Positions 52,195 through 61,061 of a stretch of DNA of 64,000 bases are shown in pieces. Under the pieces are notes generated by a model that worked only from the letters and a program-made list of their open reading frames with translations, did no database searches and had not been told where the DNA came from. A program made the translations under genes and the position numbers. This DNA comes from Roseicella sp. DB1501 (GTDB taxonomy: Bacteria > Pseudomonadota > Alphaproteobacteria > Acetobacterales > Acetobacteraceae): assembly GCF_013112485.1 (NCBI RefSeq), contig NZ_JABFHG010000002.1, positions 310,001 to 374,000 of the forward strand. Reading direction: 5' to 3'. Position 1 is the stretch's first letter. The number at the start of each line of letters is the position of its first letter.

Positions 52195-53715
52195 TCAGGC
52201 GCCGCCGGCCGGTGGCGCCGGCACCGGCTCCCAGCCGCCGCCGAGCGCCTTGTAGACCGCGACGAGATCGGTCGAGACCGCGGCGGAGCTCTCGGCTACC
52301 GCCAGCTCGGCCGACAGGCGCGTGCGGTCGGCATCGAGCACCTCGAGGAAGGTGCCGAGGCCGGCAGTGAAGCGCGTGCGGGCCAAGTTCGAGGCGCGCC
52401 GCGCCGCGACGACCTGGCGGCGCAGCCCGTCCCGCCGCCCCTGGTCGCCGTAATAGGCCGCCAGGGCGTTCTCCACCTCGTGCAAGGCATCGAGGACGGT
52501 GCGGCGCCAGGCGATGGCGGCGGTGCGCTGCCGCGCCTCCTCCAGCCGGATCTGCGCCCGCAGCCGCCCGCCCTCGAAGAGCGGGATGATGAGCGCCGGG
52601 CCGATGGAGAAGAAGCGACTCGCCGTCTCGAAGAGGTTGACCGTGTTGCCCGATTGCAGGCCGATCGAACCGTTGATGCGCAGGGTCGGATAGAGCTGCG
52701 CCGTGGCCACGCCGATGCGCGCCGTCTGCGCCGCCAGGGCAGCCTCGGCGGCGGCCACGTCCGGGCGGCGGCGGATGGTCTCAAGTGGCAGGCCGATGGC
52801 GACCGCGGGCGGCACGGGCGGGATCGCCTCCGGGGTCGACAGCCGATCGCGCAGCGTGCCCGGCTCCTGCCCGAGCAGCCGGCTCAGCCGATTCATCGCC
52901 TGCGTCACCTGAGTGTCGAATTGCGGCAAGGTCGATTCCGTGCTGGCGACCAGCGCATCGGCATTGGCGACGTCCACCTCGGTGGCGAAGCCCGCCGTGT
53001 AGCGCGACCGCGTCAGTTGCGCGTTGTCCCGCTGCAGTCCGAGGCTTCGCCGCGCGATCTGCTGCCGCGCCTGCAGGCCGCGCAATTCGAGATAGGCCCG
53101 CGCCGCCTCCGCGCGCAGCGACAACCGCGCATTGTCGAGCTGCCGCTCGGCCGAGCGGATATCGGCCTCGGCCGCCTCCACCCCCCGCCGGGTCCGGCCG
53201 AAGAGGTCGAGCTCCCAGGCCGCGTCGAAGCCCGCCTGGTAGATGGTGAAGCTGGGCTTCGGGCCGGTCGAGAGCGGCAGGCCGGCGGCGGCGTTGGGCT
53301 GCGCCGCGGTCGCCGAAGCGGCGCCGCCGGCGATGGCCGCGAAGGGGCTGTTCTCGCTGATCCGCAGCCGCGTGTCGGAGGCCTGGGCGTCGAGGGTCGG
53401 CCAGAAGCCGGCATAGGCGACGCGGCGCTGCTCGCGCGTCTCGGCGATGCGCGAGGTGGCCTCCTCGAGATCGGGATTGCCCTGCTCAACCGAGGTGACG
53501 AGCCAGGTCAGCGTCGGATCGTGGAAGCTCTGCCACCAGGCGGCATCGATCTCGCGCGCCTCCGCACGGCTGCGGGCATAGGCGGGGGGCGAGAGGCTCG
53601 CCGGCGTCCATCCGACCGGAACCTGCGGCGAGGGGCTGACGAAATCCGGCCCTACATTGCAGCCGGCCAGCAGGAGAGCGGCGGCCGGAACGATCCCGCC
53701 CGCCAGCCTGCGCAT
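52195..53715 (-). CDS. NodT/OprM-type outer membrane efflux lipoprotein
   Basis: 506 residues. Lipoprotein signal with lipobox LLAGC, then two OEP domains (PVGWTPASLSPP, WWQSFHDPTLTWLV, LSLRAEAARAYLELRGLQARQ, PVPPAVAIGLPLETIRRRPDVAAAEAALAAQTARIGVA) forming half of a TolC-like trimeric channel. ATG 53715 gives the best signal peptide; an ATG at 53760 overlapping the end of the upstream transporter gene would add 15 residues. Last gene of an EmrA-EmrB-NodT operon that should make a complete tripartite pump. Confidence 0.92.
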   Translation of the reverse strand: MRRLAGGIVPAAALLLAGCNVGPDFVSPSPQVPVGWTPASLSPPAYARSRAEAREIDAAWWQSFHDPTLTWLVTSVEQGNPDLEEATSRIAETREQRRVAYAGFWPTLDAQASDTRLRISENSPFAAIAGGAASATAAQPNAAAGLPLSTGPKPSFTIYQAGFDAAWELDLFGRTRRGVEAAEADIRSAERQLDNARLSLRAEAARAYLELRGLQARQQIARRSLGLQRDNAQLTRSRYTAGFATEVDVANADALVASTESTLPQFDTQVTQAMNRLSRLLGQEPGTLRDRLSTPEAIPPVPPAVAIGLPLETIRRRPDVAAAEAALAAQTARIGVATAQLYPTLRINGSIGLQSGNTVNLFETASRFFSIGPALIIPLFEGGRLRAQIRLEEARQRTAAIAWRRTVLDALHEVENALAAYYGDQGRRDGLRRQVVAARRASNLARTRFTAGLGTFLEVLDADRTRLSAELAVAESSAAVSTDLVAVYKALGGGWEPVPAPPAGGA

Positions 53716-53752
53716 CCTCTCCCCCGCCGTCCACACCCCGCGCCGCGTTACG

Positions 53753-55339
53753 CTATCCATGGCCACCTGACTTGGCTCCCTTCGGCAGGTCGCGCATCAG
53801 GAAGACCAGCGGCCAGAGCACCAGCACCGCCACGCCGAGCAGCCAGAACGCGTCCATATAGCTGAGCACCTGCGCCTGTGCCTGCACCTGGGCGGCCAGT
53901 TGCGCAAGAGCCACCTGGGAGGCCTCCCAGGCCCCGAGACCGGCGCCGCGCAGCGCCTGCTCGGTCTGCCGAAGCTGCTCGGTCCAGAGCGGGTTCGTCT
54001 CGGTCGCTGATTCGACGAGGCGATTCTGGTGGAATTGGGCGCCATGCACCACCACAGCATTCATCACCGAGATGCCGACCGAGGCGCCGAGATTTCGCAT
54101 CAGATTGATCAGCGCGCTGGCATCGTTGGTCTTGTCGGGGGGCAGCCCGACATAGGCTGCCGTGGTGATGGGCACGAAAAGGAAGGGCAGCGCCACCACC
54201 TGCAGCACGCGCAGGGTCGATACATGCCAGAAGGACATGCCGAGATCGATCCGCGTCGCATGCAGCAGCGCCGCCCCCGACCAGAGGAGCGCGACGAGGA
54301 TCATCCAGCGCGGCTGCACCAGCGTCGTCAGCTTCCCGGCGATCGGCATGACGAAGATGGTGCCGATCCCGCCGATGGCGAGCGTCAGCCCGGCCGTGGT
54401 GGCGTCGTAGCCCATCAGCTCCTGCGTCAGCTGCGGCAGGAGCTGCGTGGTGCTGAAGAGCGTGAAGGCGACCAGGAACATGATCAGGCTGGCCGCGAGG
54501 AAGGAGCGGTAGCCGAAGAGCCGCACATCCACCGCCGGCCGCGCCTGCCGGCGCTCCCAGGGGATCAGGACCACGAAGCTCGCCACGCAGGCGACGGTCA
54601 GCCAGGTCACCAGCGGCGACCAGAAGCCGTCATCGATCACGGCGCGGTCCAGCACGATCTGCAGGCTGCCGAGGGCGAGCGCGGCGAGGCCGAAGCCGAC
54701 CCAGTCGATGCCGCCGCCCGCCGCCAGGAAGCGCCGCCGATCCTCCTGCACCGCGGGCGGCTCCTGCACGAAGATGGAGACGAGGAGGAGCGACAGGGCG
54801 CCGACCGGCAGGTTGATCAGGAAGATCCAGTGCCAGGAGAAATTATCGGTGATCCAGCCGCCGAGCGCGGGCCCGATCGCCGGGGCGGTGACCACCGTCA
54901 GCCCGTAGAGCGCGAAGGCCTGGCCGCGCTTCTCCGGCGGGAAGGTGTCGGCGAGGATCGATTGCTCGACCGGCGCCAGGCCGCCGCCACCGATCCCCTG
55001 GATGGCGCGGCAGACCAGCAGCATCCCGAGGTTGGGCGACAGCGCGCAGCCGAGCGAGGCGAGGGTGAAGAGCGTCACGCATCCCATGTAGAAGCGCTTG
55101 CGGCCGAGCGCCGTGGCCAGATAGCCGGAGACCGGCAGGACGATGGCATTGGTGACCAGGTAGGTGGTCAGGATCCAGGTGCTCTCATCCTGGCTGGCCC
55201 CGACGCCGCCGGCCATGTGGCGCAGCGCGACATTGGCGATGGTGGTGTCGAGCACCTCCATGAAGGTGGCGATCGAGACGATGGAGGCGATGAGCCAGGG
55301 CGAGCGGCCCCCGGCGGCCGAGCGCGCCAGCCCGGCCAT
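53753..55339 (-). CDS. emrB: DHA2 family MFS drug transporter (EmrB-like)
   Basis: 528 residues, 14 transmembrane helices. EmrB landmarks: SIATFMEVLDTTIANVALRHMAG (motif D1), YLVTNAIVLPVSGYLATALGRKRFY, motif C GLTVVTAPAIGPALGGWITDNFSWHWIFLINLPVG. It exports hydrophobic drugs with proton import, feeding the EmrA adaptor. The ATG is immediately after the TAG of emrA with no spacing, and its end overlaps an alternative start of the outer-membrane gene. Confidence 0.93.
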   Translation of the reverse strand: MAGLARSAAGGRSPWLIASIVSIATFMEVLDTTIANVALRHMAGGVGASQDESTWILTTYLVTNAIVLPVSGYLATALGRKRFYMGCVTLFTLASLGCALSPNLGMLLVCRAIQGIGGGGLAPVEQSILADTFPPEKRGQAFALYGLTVVTAPAIGPALGGWITDNFSWHWIFLINLPVGALSLLLVSIFVQEPPAVQEDRRRFLAAGGGIDWVGFGLAALALGSLQIVLDRAVIDDGFWSPLVTWLTVACVASFVVLIPWERRQARPAVDVRLFGYRSFLAASLIMFLVAFTLFSTTQLLPQLTQELMGYDATTAGLTLAIGGIGTIFVMPIAGKLTTLVQPRWMILVALLWSGAALLHATRIDLGMSFWHVSTLRVLQVVALPFLFVPITTAAYVGLPPDKTNDASALINLMRNLGASVGISVMNAVVVHGAQFHQNRLVESATETNPLWTEQLRQTEQALRGAGLGAWEASQVALAQLAAQVQAQAQVLSYMDAFWLLGVAVLVLWPLVFLMRDLPKGAKSGGHG

Positions 55340-56512
55340 CTAGTCGCTGATCCTGACGCGCGGCACCACGGAGAGGCCCGGCGAGAGCGGCATGCTCTTC
55401 GCCCGGTCGTCCTCGATCACGATCTTGACCGGGACGCGCTGCGTCACCTTCACGTAGTTGCCCGTGGCGTTCTGCGGCGGCAGCACCGAGAAGCGGGCGC
55501 CGGTGCCGGACTGGATGCTGTCGATGCGCGCATTGAGGACCGGCTGCGGATAGGCATCGACCCTTACCTGCACGGATTGCCCGGGACGGATGCGCCGCAG
55601 CTGCGTCTCCTTGAAATTCGCTGTTACCCAGACGTCACGCTCGACGATCGAGAGCAGCGCCTGTCCCGGCGTCACGTAATTGCCAGCCTCAACGCCGCGA
55701 TTGGCGATGCGGCCGGCGACCGGCGCGGTGATGCGGGTATAGGAGAGTTGCAGCTGCGCATTGGCGAGGGCGGCTTCCGCCTCGCGCAGCGCGGCCTCGG
55801 CGGCGCGGCGCTGCGCCTCGGCCGCCGCCGCCTGGGCTTCCGCCGCACTCACCTCCTGCTTCGCCGCCTCGACCCGGGCGCGGGCGCTCCGGGCGGAGGC
55901 TTCGGCGTCATCCGTCTGCTGCCGGGTGACGGCGCGCGGATCGACGCTGCGGAAGCGCCGGAGCGTCGTTTCGGTATTTTCCTGATCGGCCTCGGCGATG
56001 ACCTGATTGGCGCGCGCCTGACCGATCGCCGCCCGGCGCACCGCCACCTGCGCCTCGGCCTCGGCGATCTGCGCCGCTGCGCTACCGCGCCGCGCCTCCG
56101 CATTGGCGAGGGCCACCTCGAAATTGCGCGGGTCAATCTGTACCAGCAGCGCGCCGGCCTCGACCTGCTGGTTGTCGTCCACCAGCAGCCGGGCCACGGG
56201 ACCCGAGATCTGCGGCGCCACGCGCGTCACATGCGCTTCGAGGAAGGCGTCGTCGGTCGATTCCCAGTGGCTGGCCTGCCACCACCAATAGGCGCCGCCG
56301 GCGAGGACCAGGATTGCCGCGAGAAGCCCGGCCGCGATCATCAGGCGCCGGCGGCGCGGCGAGGCCGGTTTGTCCTCGCCCCCCTCTTCCTTCGCCGAGC
56401 CCTCTTTCGGCGGTGCCCGATCGGATGCGGGAGGCTGTGCATTCGCTCGCGATGTCTCGTCGCGACGGCTCTCGACGTCTCGGTCCAGCGATCTCGGCAG
56501 CGCGTCATCCAT
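55340..56512 (-). CDS. emrA: HlyD/EmrA-type membrane fusion protein
   Basis: 390 residues. A cytoplasmic, charged N-terminus (about 1-55) precedes one transmembrane helix (about 57-77). A biotinyl-lipoyl-like domain follows (ESTDDAFLEAHVTRVAPQISGPV), then a long Ala/Glu-rich coiled coil (about 135-255) and a beta-barrel part with SYTRITAPVAGRIANRGVEAGNYV and DVWVTANFKETQLRRIRPGQ. It links the EmrB-like transporter to the outer-membrane channel. First gene of the efflux operon; no regulator gene adjoins it. Confidence 0.93.
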   Translation of the reverse strand: MDDALPRSLDRDVESRRDETSRANAQPPASDRAPPKEGSAKEEGGEDKPASPRRRRLMIAAGLLAAILVLAGGAYWWWQASHWESTDDAFLEAHVTRVAPQISGPVARLLVDDNQQVEAGALLVQIDPRNFEVALANAEARRGSAAAQIAEAEAQVAVRRAAIGQARANQVIAEADQENTETTLRRFRSVDPRAVTRQQTDDAEASARSARARVEAAKQEVSAAEAQAAAAEAQRRAAEAALREAEAALANAQLQLSYTRITAPVAGRIANRGVEAGNYVTPGQALLSIVERDVWVTANFKETQLRRIRPGQSVQVRVDAYPQPVLNARIDSIQSGTGARFSVLPPQNATGNYVKVTQRVPVKIVIEDDRAKSMPLSPGLSVVPRVRISD

Positions 56513-56622
56513 GCTCAGGCGGCCCTTGTCACGGCCGAAGCGCGCCGCCGGCGCCAGGGTTGCGGCGGGCGGGGATGGTCTGGCCGGGCCCGTCGCAGGA
56601 CCCGGGCCGCATCAACGCCGCG

Positions 56623-56880
56623 TCAGGATGCCGCGGCGAGCGGCCGCAGCCGCAACTGCCCGGAATGGCAGACGAGGCGCTCCGCATGCGCCTCCGCCTC
56701 CCGCGGGCTGAGGCTCGGCACGAAGACCGCCAGCAGGCCGCCCGCCTCGCCCAGCGCCTGGCGATGCGACAGGCCGCGCTCGCGGGCATCGAGATAGCGC
56801 GCCAGCACCGCGCGGGACCACAACAGCCCGAGCGGGACGACGGCGTCGCCGACATGCAGGGTCGCCATCGCCTGGGTCAT
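56623..56880 (-). CDS. Small protein of unknown function
   Basis: 85 residues from ATG 56880, supported by a perfect AGGAGG seven bases upstream. Sequence (TLHVGDAVVPLGLLWSRAVLARYLDARERGLSHRQALGEAGGLLAVFVPSLSPREAEAHAERL) is well composed and helical with no motif recognised. It lies between the efflux operon and the HAD gene on the same strand. Confidence 0.65.
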   Translation of the reverse strand: MTQAMATLHVGDAVVPLGLLWSRAVLARYLDARERGLSHRQALGEAGGLLAVFVPSLSPREAEAHAERLVCHSGQLRLRPLAAAS

Positions 56881-56984
56881 GCCCGAGCCTCCTGGCCTAG
56901 TGCGTAACGAGGTCATTTCGACGGGACCGATTCAACTCATCCCGGCGAGTCGCACCAAGCGCAGATGCGGGGAGAGCCGCGGCG

Positions 56985-57629
56985 TCAGCCAGCCGCCCGC
57001 AGCACGCCAAGCTCCACGAGCTCCTGCCGCAGCGCGTCGGGGCCGGTGAAATGGATGCCGTGCATGCCGAGCGCCGTCGCCGCCTCCGCATTGCGGCGAT
57101 TGTCGTCGATATAGGCGATGGCATCGGGCAGCAGCCCGTAGCGCTCGACGAGCAGGTGATAGATCCGCGGATCGGGCTTCACCACCCTCTCCTGGCCCGA
57201 GACGATGATGCCCTGGAACCACGCCAGGAATTCGAAACGCTCGAGCGCGATCGGGAAGGTCTCATGCGACCAATTGGTGAGGGCGAAGAGCGGCACGCCG
57301 TCATCCTTCAGGTCGCGCAGGATATCGACCGTGCCCTGGATCGGGCCGGCCAGCATCTCGGACCAGCGGAGATGGTAGGCGTCGATCAGCGCGGCCTGCT
57401 CGGGATGGCGGGCCCGCAGCAGGGCCGTGCCTTCCGCCCAGCTTCGTCCGCCATCCTGCTCGAGATTCCAGGCGCCGGTGCAGATCTCCGCCAGGAAGCG
57501 CTCCATGCCCGCCTCGTCGCCGGGGAAGAGCTTCCGGTAGAGGTGGCGCGGATCCCAGTCGATCAGCACGCCGCCCAGATCGAATACGACCGTGCTGCGC
57601 CTGAGCCCGGCCTGCGGCGCCTCGGACAT
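56985..57629 (-). CDS. HAD-superfamily hydrolase
   Basis: 214 residues. The four HAD motifs are visible: nucleophile D17 in VVFDLGGVLIDWDPRHLY, motif II Thr in ALTNWSHETF, motif III Lys in RVVKPDPRIY and motif IV AYIDDNRRN. The DWDPR variant is shared with a group of phosphatase-like HADs (YihX-like, sugar phosphate phosphatases). Cytoplasmic; substrate unknown. It sits 37 bases downstream of the Wzz-like gene on the same strand. Confidence 0.9.
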   Translation of the reverse strand: MSEAPQAGLRRSTVVFDLGGVLIDWDPRHLYRKLFPGDEAGMERFLAEICTGAWNLEQDGGRSWAEGTALLRARHPEQAALIDAYHLRWSEMLAGPIQGTVDILRDLKDDGVPLFALTNWSHETFPIALERFEFLAWFQGIIVSGQERVVKPDPRIYHLLVERYGLLPDAIAYIDDNRRNAEAATALGMHGIHFTGPDALRQELVELGVLRAAG

Positions 57630-57666
57630 CGGTCGTCCCCCTCCCGCACCGGGCAGCCCGCTGCCC

Positions 57667-59196
57667 TCAGGCGCGACGCCCCGTGCGGCGGGGCGGCGCC
57701 TTGTTCAGAATGACGGCGAGCTCCTTGGTTTCCGGCTCCCGCACCAGCCGCAGGATCTCCAGGAAGTCCTCCGGCTCGGCCTTGCCCCATGGCCCGACCA
57801 GCACCAGCGCATCGAACGAGCCGGTCAGGGCGCGGAAATCGCCCGACCGCCCTGGCGACGGCAGGTCAACCAGCACGAAATCATAACCCGATCCCACGGC
57901 TTCGACGAGGCCGGCGAGCCAGTTCGGCGGCCGCGGCGCGTCGGGCCCGCGCGCCAGGTCGAGCGGCAGCAGATCCGGCCCGCTCGCCGCGTCGGCGCGA
58001 AGCGGGACCGGCTTCGGCGCGCCGCCCTCGCCCTGCCCCGGCGATGCGGCCGCAGCCGGGGCCAGCGCGCGGCTGAGCCCGGCCTCGACGCGATCCGCAT
58101 CGACCAGCAGCGTCCGGTAGCCCGCGCCGGCGAGCAGGATGGCCAGGTTCGCCGCCAGCACCGTGCAGCCCGCTCCCTCACCCGCGCCGGCGAAGCCGAT
58201 CACCAGCCTCTCCCCGCCGCGCCGCCATTCCTCGATGCCGGACCGCACCAAGCGCAGCCGCTCGGTGGCTTCGGCCTCCGGCTGCTCCTCGACATGGCGC
58301 AGCGCGCTGCCCGCCGGCCCCGGCTGCAGGACGGGCACCAAGCCGAGGCAGGGCAGGCCGACCGCGGCTTCGACCTCCCGCGCGCTGCGCAGCCGCCGGT
58401 CGAGCGCCCCCCGCATCGCGGCGATGCCGGCACCCCCGGCCAGGCCCAGCAGCCCGGCGCCGAGCAGGATCACCGCCGTGCCCGGCCCGGCCCGCTCGAG
58501 CGGCGGGAGGGCCGGCGAGATGATGCGGGTCGTCGAGGCGGGATGGGCGCGATCGGTGACCAGCATGCCGAGCCGGCGCTGATCCTCGACGAAGGCGGCC
58601 GCGATGGCATTGGCGAGGCGCGCGGACAGGCCCGCATCGCGGCTGGTGACGCCGATATCCACCACGAAGGAGTTGCCCTGGCGCCGCACCCGCGAGGTGG
58701 TGCGGAGCCGCTCGAGCGCCGCCTGCTCGCGCAGCCGGGCTTCCTCGGGGCCGGCATCGGACGATGCGGACAGGATCATCCGCAACCGGCCGAGGAGCGG
58801 CCGCCGCACCTGCCCGTAATTCGGATCGTCGGCCAGGTGCAATTCGCGCACGACGGCGCCGAGGATGAGATCCGACTGGATGGTCAGGATCTGCGTGTCG
58901 ACATAGCCGAGATCGTCATTCGGGCTGCTCAGCTCCGCCGCCGGCCTGGGCCGCCGGTTGTCGACCACGAGGGAGGTGGTGGCGCTGTAGCGCGCCGGCA
59001 GCAGCAGGGCGGCGACGAGCCCCGCCAGCATCATCGCCGCGCCACAGCCCAGGATGAAGGCCCATCGGAGCCGCAGGAAGCGCAGCACGGCCCGCAATTC
59101 GGAGGGCGGCGCCTGCGCGGCCAGCAGCGCCGCAACCGCCCCGGACGGTTCCGTTCGTGGCAGCTCGATGCGAGGCAGAAGGCGCTGCGAGGCCAT
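57667..59196 (-). CDS. Wzz/tyrosine-kinase-like exopolysaccharide chain-length protein with altered Walker A
   Basis: 509 residues. The N-terminal Wzz domain has transmembrane helix 1 (about 45-67), a periplasmic segment with SATTSLVVDNRRPRP and a second helix (about 240-260). A BY-kinase/ParA-like ATPase domain follows (about 320-500). The Walker A region reads GAGEGAGCT (337-345): the essential Lys of GxxGxGK[ST] is replaced by Cys344. LLVDADRVEAG resembles the Walker A' motif, and FVLVDLP Walker B. There is no tyrosine cluster at the C-terminus. It is likely a non-kinase polysaccharide co-polymerase. It follows the beta-helix gene after four bases. Confidence 0.88.
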   Translation of the reverse strand: MASQRLLPRIELPRTEPSGAVAALLAAQAPPSELRAVLRFLRLRWAFILGCGAAMMLAGLVAALLLPARYSATTSLVVDNRRPRPAAELSSPNDDLGYVDTQILTIQSDLILGAVVRELHLADDPNYGQVRRPLLGRLRMILSASSDAGPEEARLREQAALERLRTTSRVRRQGNSFVVDIGVTSRDAGLSARLANAIAAAFVEDQRRLGMLVTDRAHPASTTRIISPALPPLERAGPGTAVILLGAGLLGLAGGAGIAAMRGALDRRLRSAREVEAAVGLPCLGLVPVLQPGPAGSALRHVEEQPEAEATERLRLVRSGIEEWRRGGERLVIGFAGAGEGAGCTVLAANLAILLAGAGYRTLLVDADRVEAGLSRALAPAAAASPGQGEGGAPKPVPLRADAASGPDLLPLDLARGPDAPRPPNWLAGLVEAVGSGYDFVLVDLPSPGRSGDFRALTGSFDALVLVGPWGKAEPEDFLEILRLVREPETKELAVILNKAPPRRTGRRA

Positions 59197-59200
59197 GGGG

Positions 59201-60772
59201 TCATGCGTCTCCGGGCATGTCGGTGAAGTACTGGCCGGCGACGCTGATCGCCGTCGTCTCGGTGAGATCGGCACCGGTCACCGGCGCGCCGGTGGATTGC
59301 CGCAGGAGATGCAGCTCTCTGCCGCCGCCATGCAGCACCGCGACCACCGGCTCGCCGCCCTTCCAGTGGCTGAGGACGGGCTGGAAGCCGATGCGATGCC
59401 CCTCGTCGGGGGCGGCCGCGGCATCGGGCAGGCCCTGGATGGTCACGGCGCCCCGCCCGGCCCGAAGCCCGCCGAGGCAGAGACTCAGCTCGAACACCGC
59501 CAGGCCGCCGATGCGCGTCACGGCGCCGAATTGCCGCGCCTGGACGATGCCGGCATCGCTGCCGGCGATGCAGAGCCGCGGCAGGAAGCGGCCGGGTTCC
59601 GACCAGGGCAGCTGCAGGTTGGTCGGCAGGCCCTCATGCACATTGCCGCCGAGGATCGTCGTCTCCCGCATCACCGCCGGGCTCGGCGTGGTTACGAAGG
59701 GCCCGAAGCCGGCGCTGCCGTAATCCCGCACCTCGAGGCCGAGGATCGTCGCACGCACCTGGCCGCAATGAACGGGGATGATGGTCCGCGGCGGCGGCAG
59801 GCTGGCGGCATCGCCATATTGCGAGAGCTGCACCGTGCAGGCGATGAGCCGCTGGTTGATGGCGTTGCCGCCGCTGCGGAAGCCGTAGCCGCCATTCTCC
59901 CGGCCCGGCGGCGCCGCATTGTCCGCGAGCCGCGGGCTGTCGGCGCTGCAGGCCATGAAGGTGTTGCCCTCGCCCTCGTCGAGGAAGCCGATCAGCAGCG
60001 GCGGGTCGGCGGCGTAGTAGGTGGACCAGGCATGCAGCCGGGCGAAGTGGTTGTGCGCGCCCGGCGCATGGAGGCCGATCGGAAAATGCTGCAGCACGCC
60101 ATCGGCGAAATGGCAATCGGAGGCCGCGACGACGAGGCCGCGCCGCCCGGGCGCCGGCGCCACGCCGCCATCGCGACGGCTGGCGGCGATCACCTCGAAA
60201 TTCTGGCCGAACAACTCGTAGCCGCCGTCCACCACCCAGCCATCCGCCAGGCAATTGCGGATCCGCAGGCCATCGACCCGGTCCTTCTGAGCATTGCCGT
60301 GACAGAGGCCGCCCACGCCGCTCTGGCGATTGCAGTCGATGACGAGATTGAGGAGGTTCGTGGCGCGCGCATAGCCGGCGGCGTCGTAGTCGATCCGCCG
60401 CCTCCGCATCGCCACCACGCTTTCCCCGCGGAAGCCCGGCGCGGCGCGGAAGCCGCCCCATCCGCCGTCGATGGTGACCCCGGCGCGAAGCTGGATGGTG
60501 TCCGTGACCTCGAGGATCCGGCCGTCCAGGACCAGCGTGCCGCCGCCGGCGAGCGAGAGCGTGTCGATCGCGGCCTGGATGCGGGCCGTCGGCGTGGCGC
60601 CGGGAAACATCTCCGGCACCTTCCGGAGGCCGGCGAGCTGCGCCAGCTCGGGCAGGTTGCGCGGCATCGCCTGCCTCGCCGCATCGAAGACCAGCTCGCC
60701 CAGGCGATGCTGCGCCTCCTCGAGATCGCAGCGCGCGAGAAGCTCCGCGATCCTGCGTTGCGCATCGGCCAT
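59201..60772 (-). CDS. Right-handed beta-helix protein of the exopolysaccharide locus (pectate-lyase-like fold)
   Basis: 523 residues. The N-terminal 60 residues are helical (MADAQRRIAELLARCDLEEAQ). ATPTARIQAAIDTLSLAGGGTLVLDGRILEVTDTIQLRAGVTIDGGW is the usual start of a pectate-lyase-3/glycosyl-hydrolase-28-type beta helix. The many short repeating strands with buried Asn/Gly then continue (NLLNLVIDCNRQSGVGGL, DGLRIRNCLADGW). No signal peptide is seen. ATG 60772 is preferred (GGAG upstream); a TTG at 60877 is possible. It could bind or cleave the polymer made by this locus. Confidence 0.8.
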   Translation of the reverse strand: MADAQRRIAELLARCDLEEAQHRLGELVFDAARQAMPRNLPELAQLAGLRKVPEMFPGATPTARIQAAIDTLSLAGGGTLVLDGRILEVTDTIQLRAGVTIDGGWGGFRAAPGFRGESVVAMRRRRIDYDAAGYARATNLLNLVIDCNRQSGVGGLCHGNAQKDRVDGLRIRNCLADGWVVDGGYELFGQNFEVIAASRRDGGVAPAPGRRGLVVAASDCHFADGVLQHFPIGLHAPGAHNHFARLHAWSTYYAADPPLLIGFLDEGEGNTFMACSADSPRLADNAAPPGRENGGYGFRSGGNAINQRLIACTVQLSQYGDAASLPPPRTIIPVHCGQVRATILGLEVRDYGSAGFGPFVTTPSPAVMRETTILGGNVHEGLPTNLQLPWSEPGRFLPRLCIAGSDAGIVQARQFGAVTRIGGLAVFELSLCLGGLRAGRGAVTIQGLPDAAAAPDEGHRIGFQPVLSHWKGGEPVVAVLHGGGRELHLLRQSTGAPVTGADLTETTAISVAGQYFTDMPGDA

Positions 60773-61061
60773 CCGTGATCTGCTCCGGACTGCGCGGGGC
60801 CTGCCGGATGAACCGGCGTGACTGGCCCCGATCGGCGTGAACTGGCTGGCAGACAGGGGAATGAAGGCCGCCTGCAAGGTCGGCGCATCCTAGGCAATCC
60901 CGGATGATGCGTCTCTCTTGCATAGCGTAACATTGACGTAATTGCATCGAAACCGGGCTCGCGCCGATACGCCAAGTTTGCGACATCTCCGGTGCCAGCA
61001 GGCAGGTCGCTCCGGCGGTGCGGCCGGGTCGCCGGATCTGGCGTCGCTGGAAGGACTCTCG

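Noticed and set aside
53716-53766. Longer N-terminus for the outer-membrane efflux lipoprotein
   Set aside because: Adds residues before a perfect lipoprotein signal peptide and would hide it; the ATG at 53715 is kept, with the alternative mentioned.
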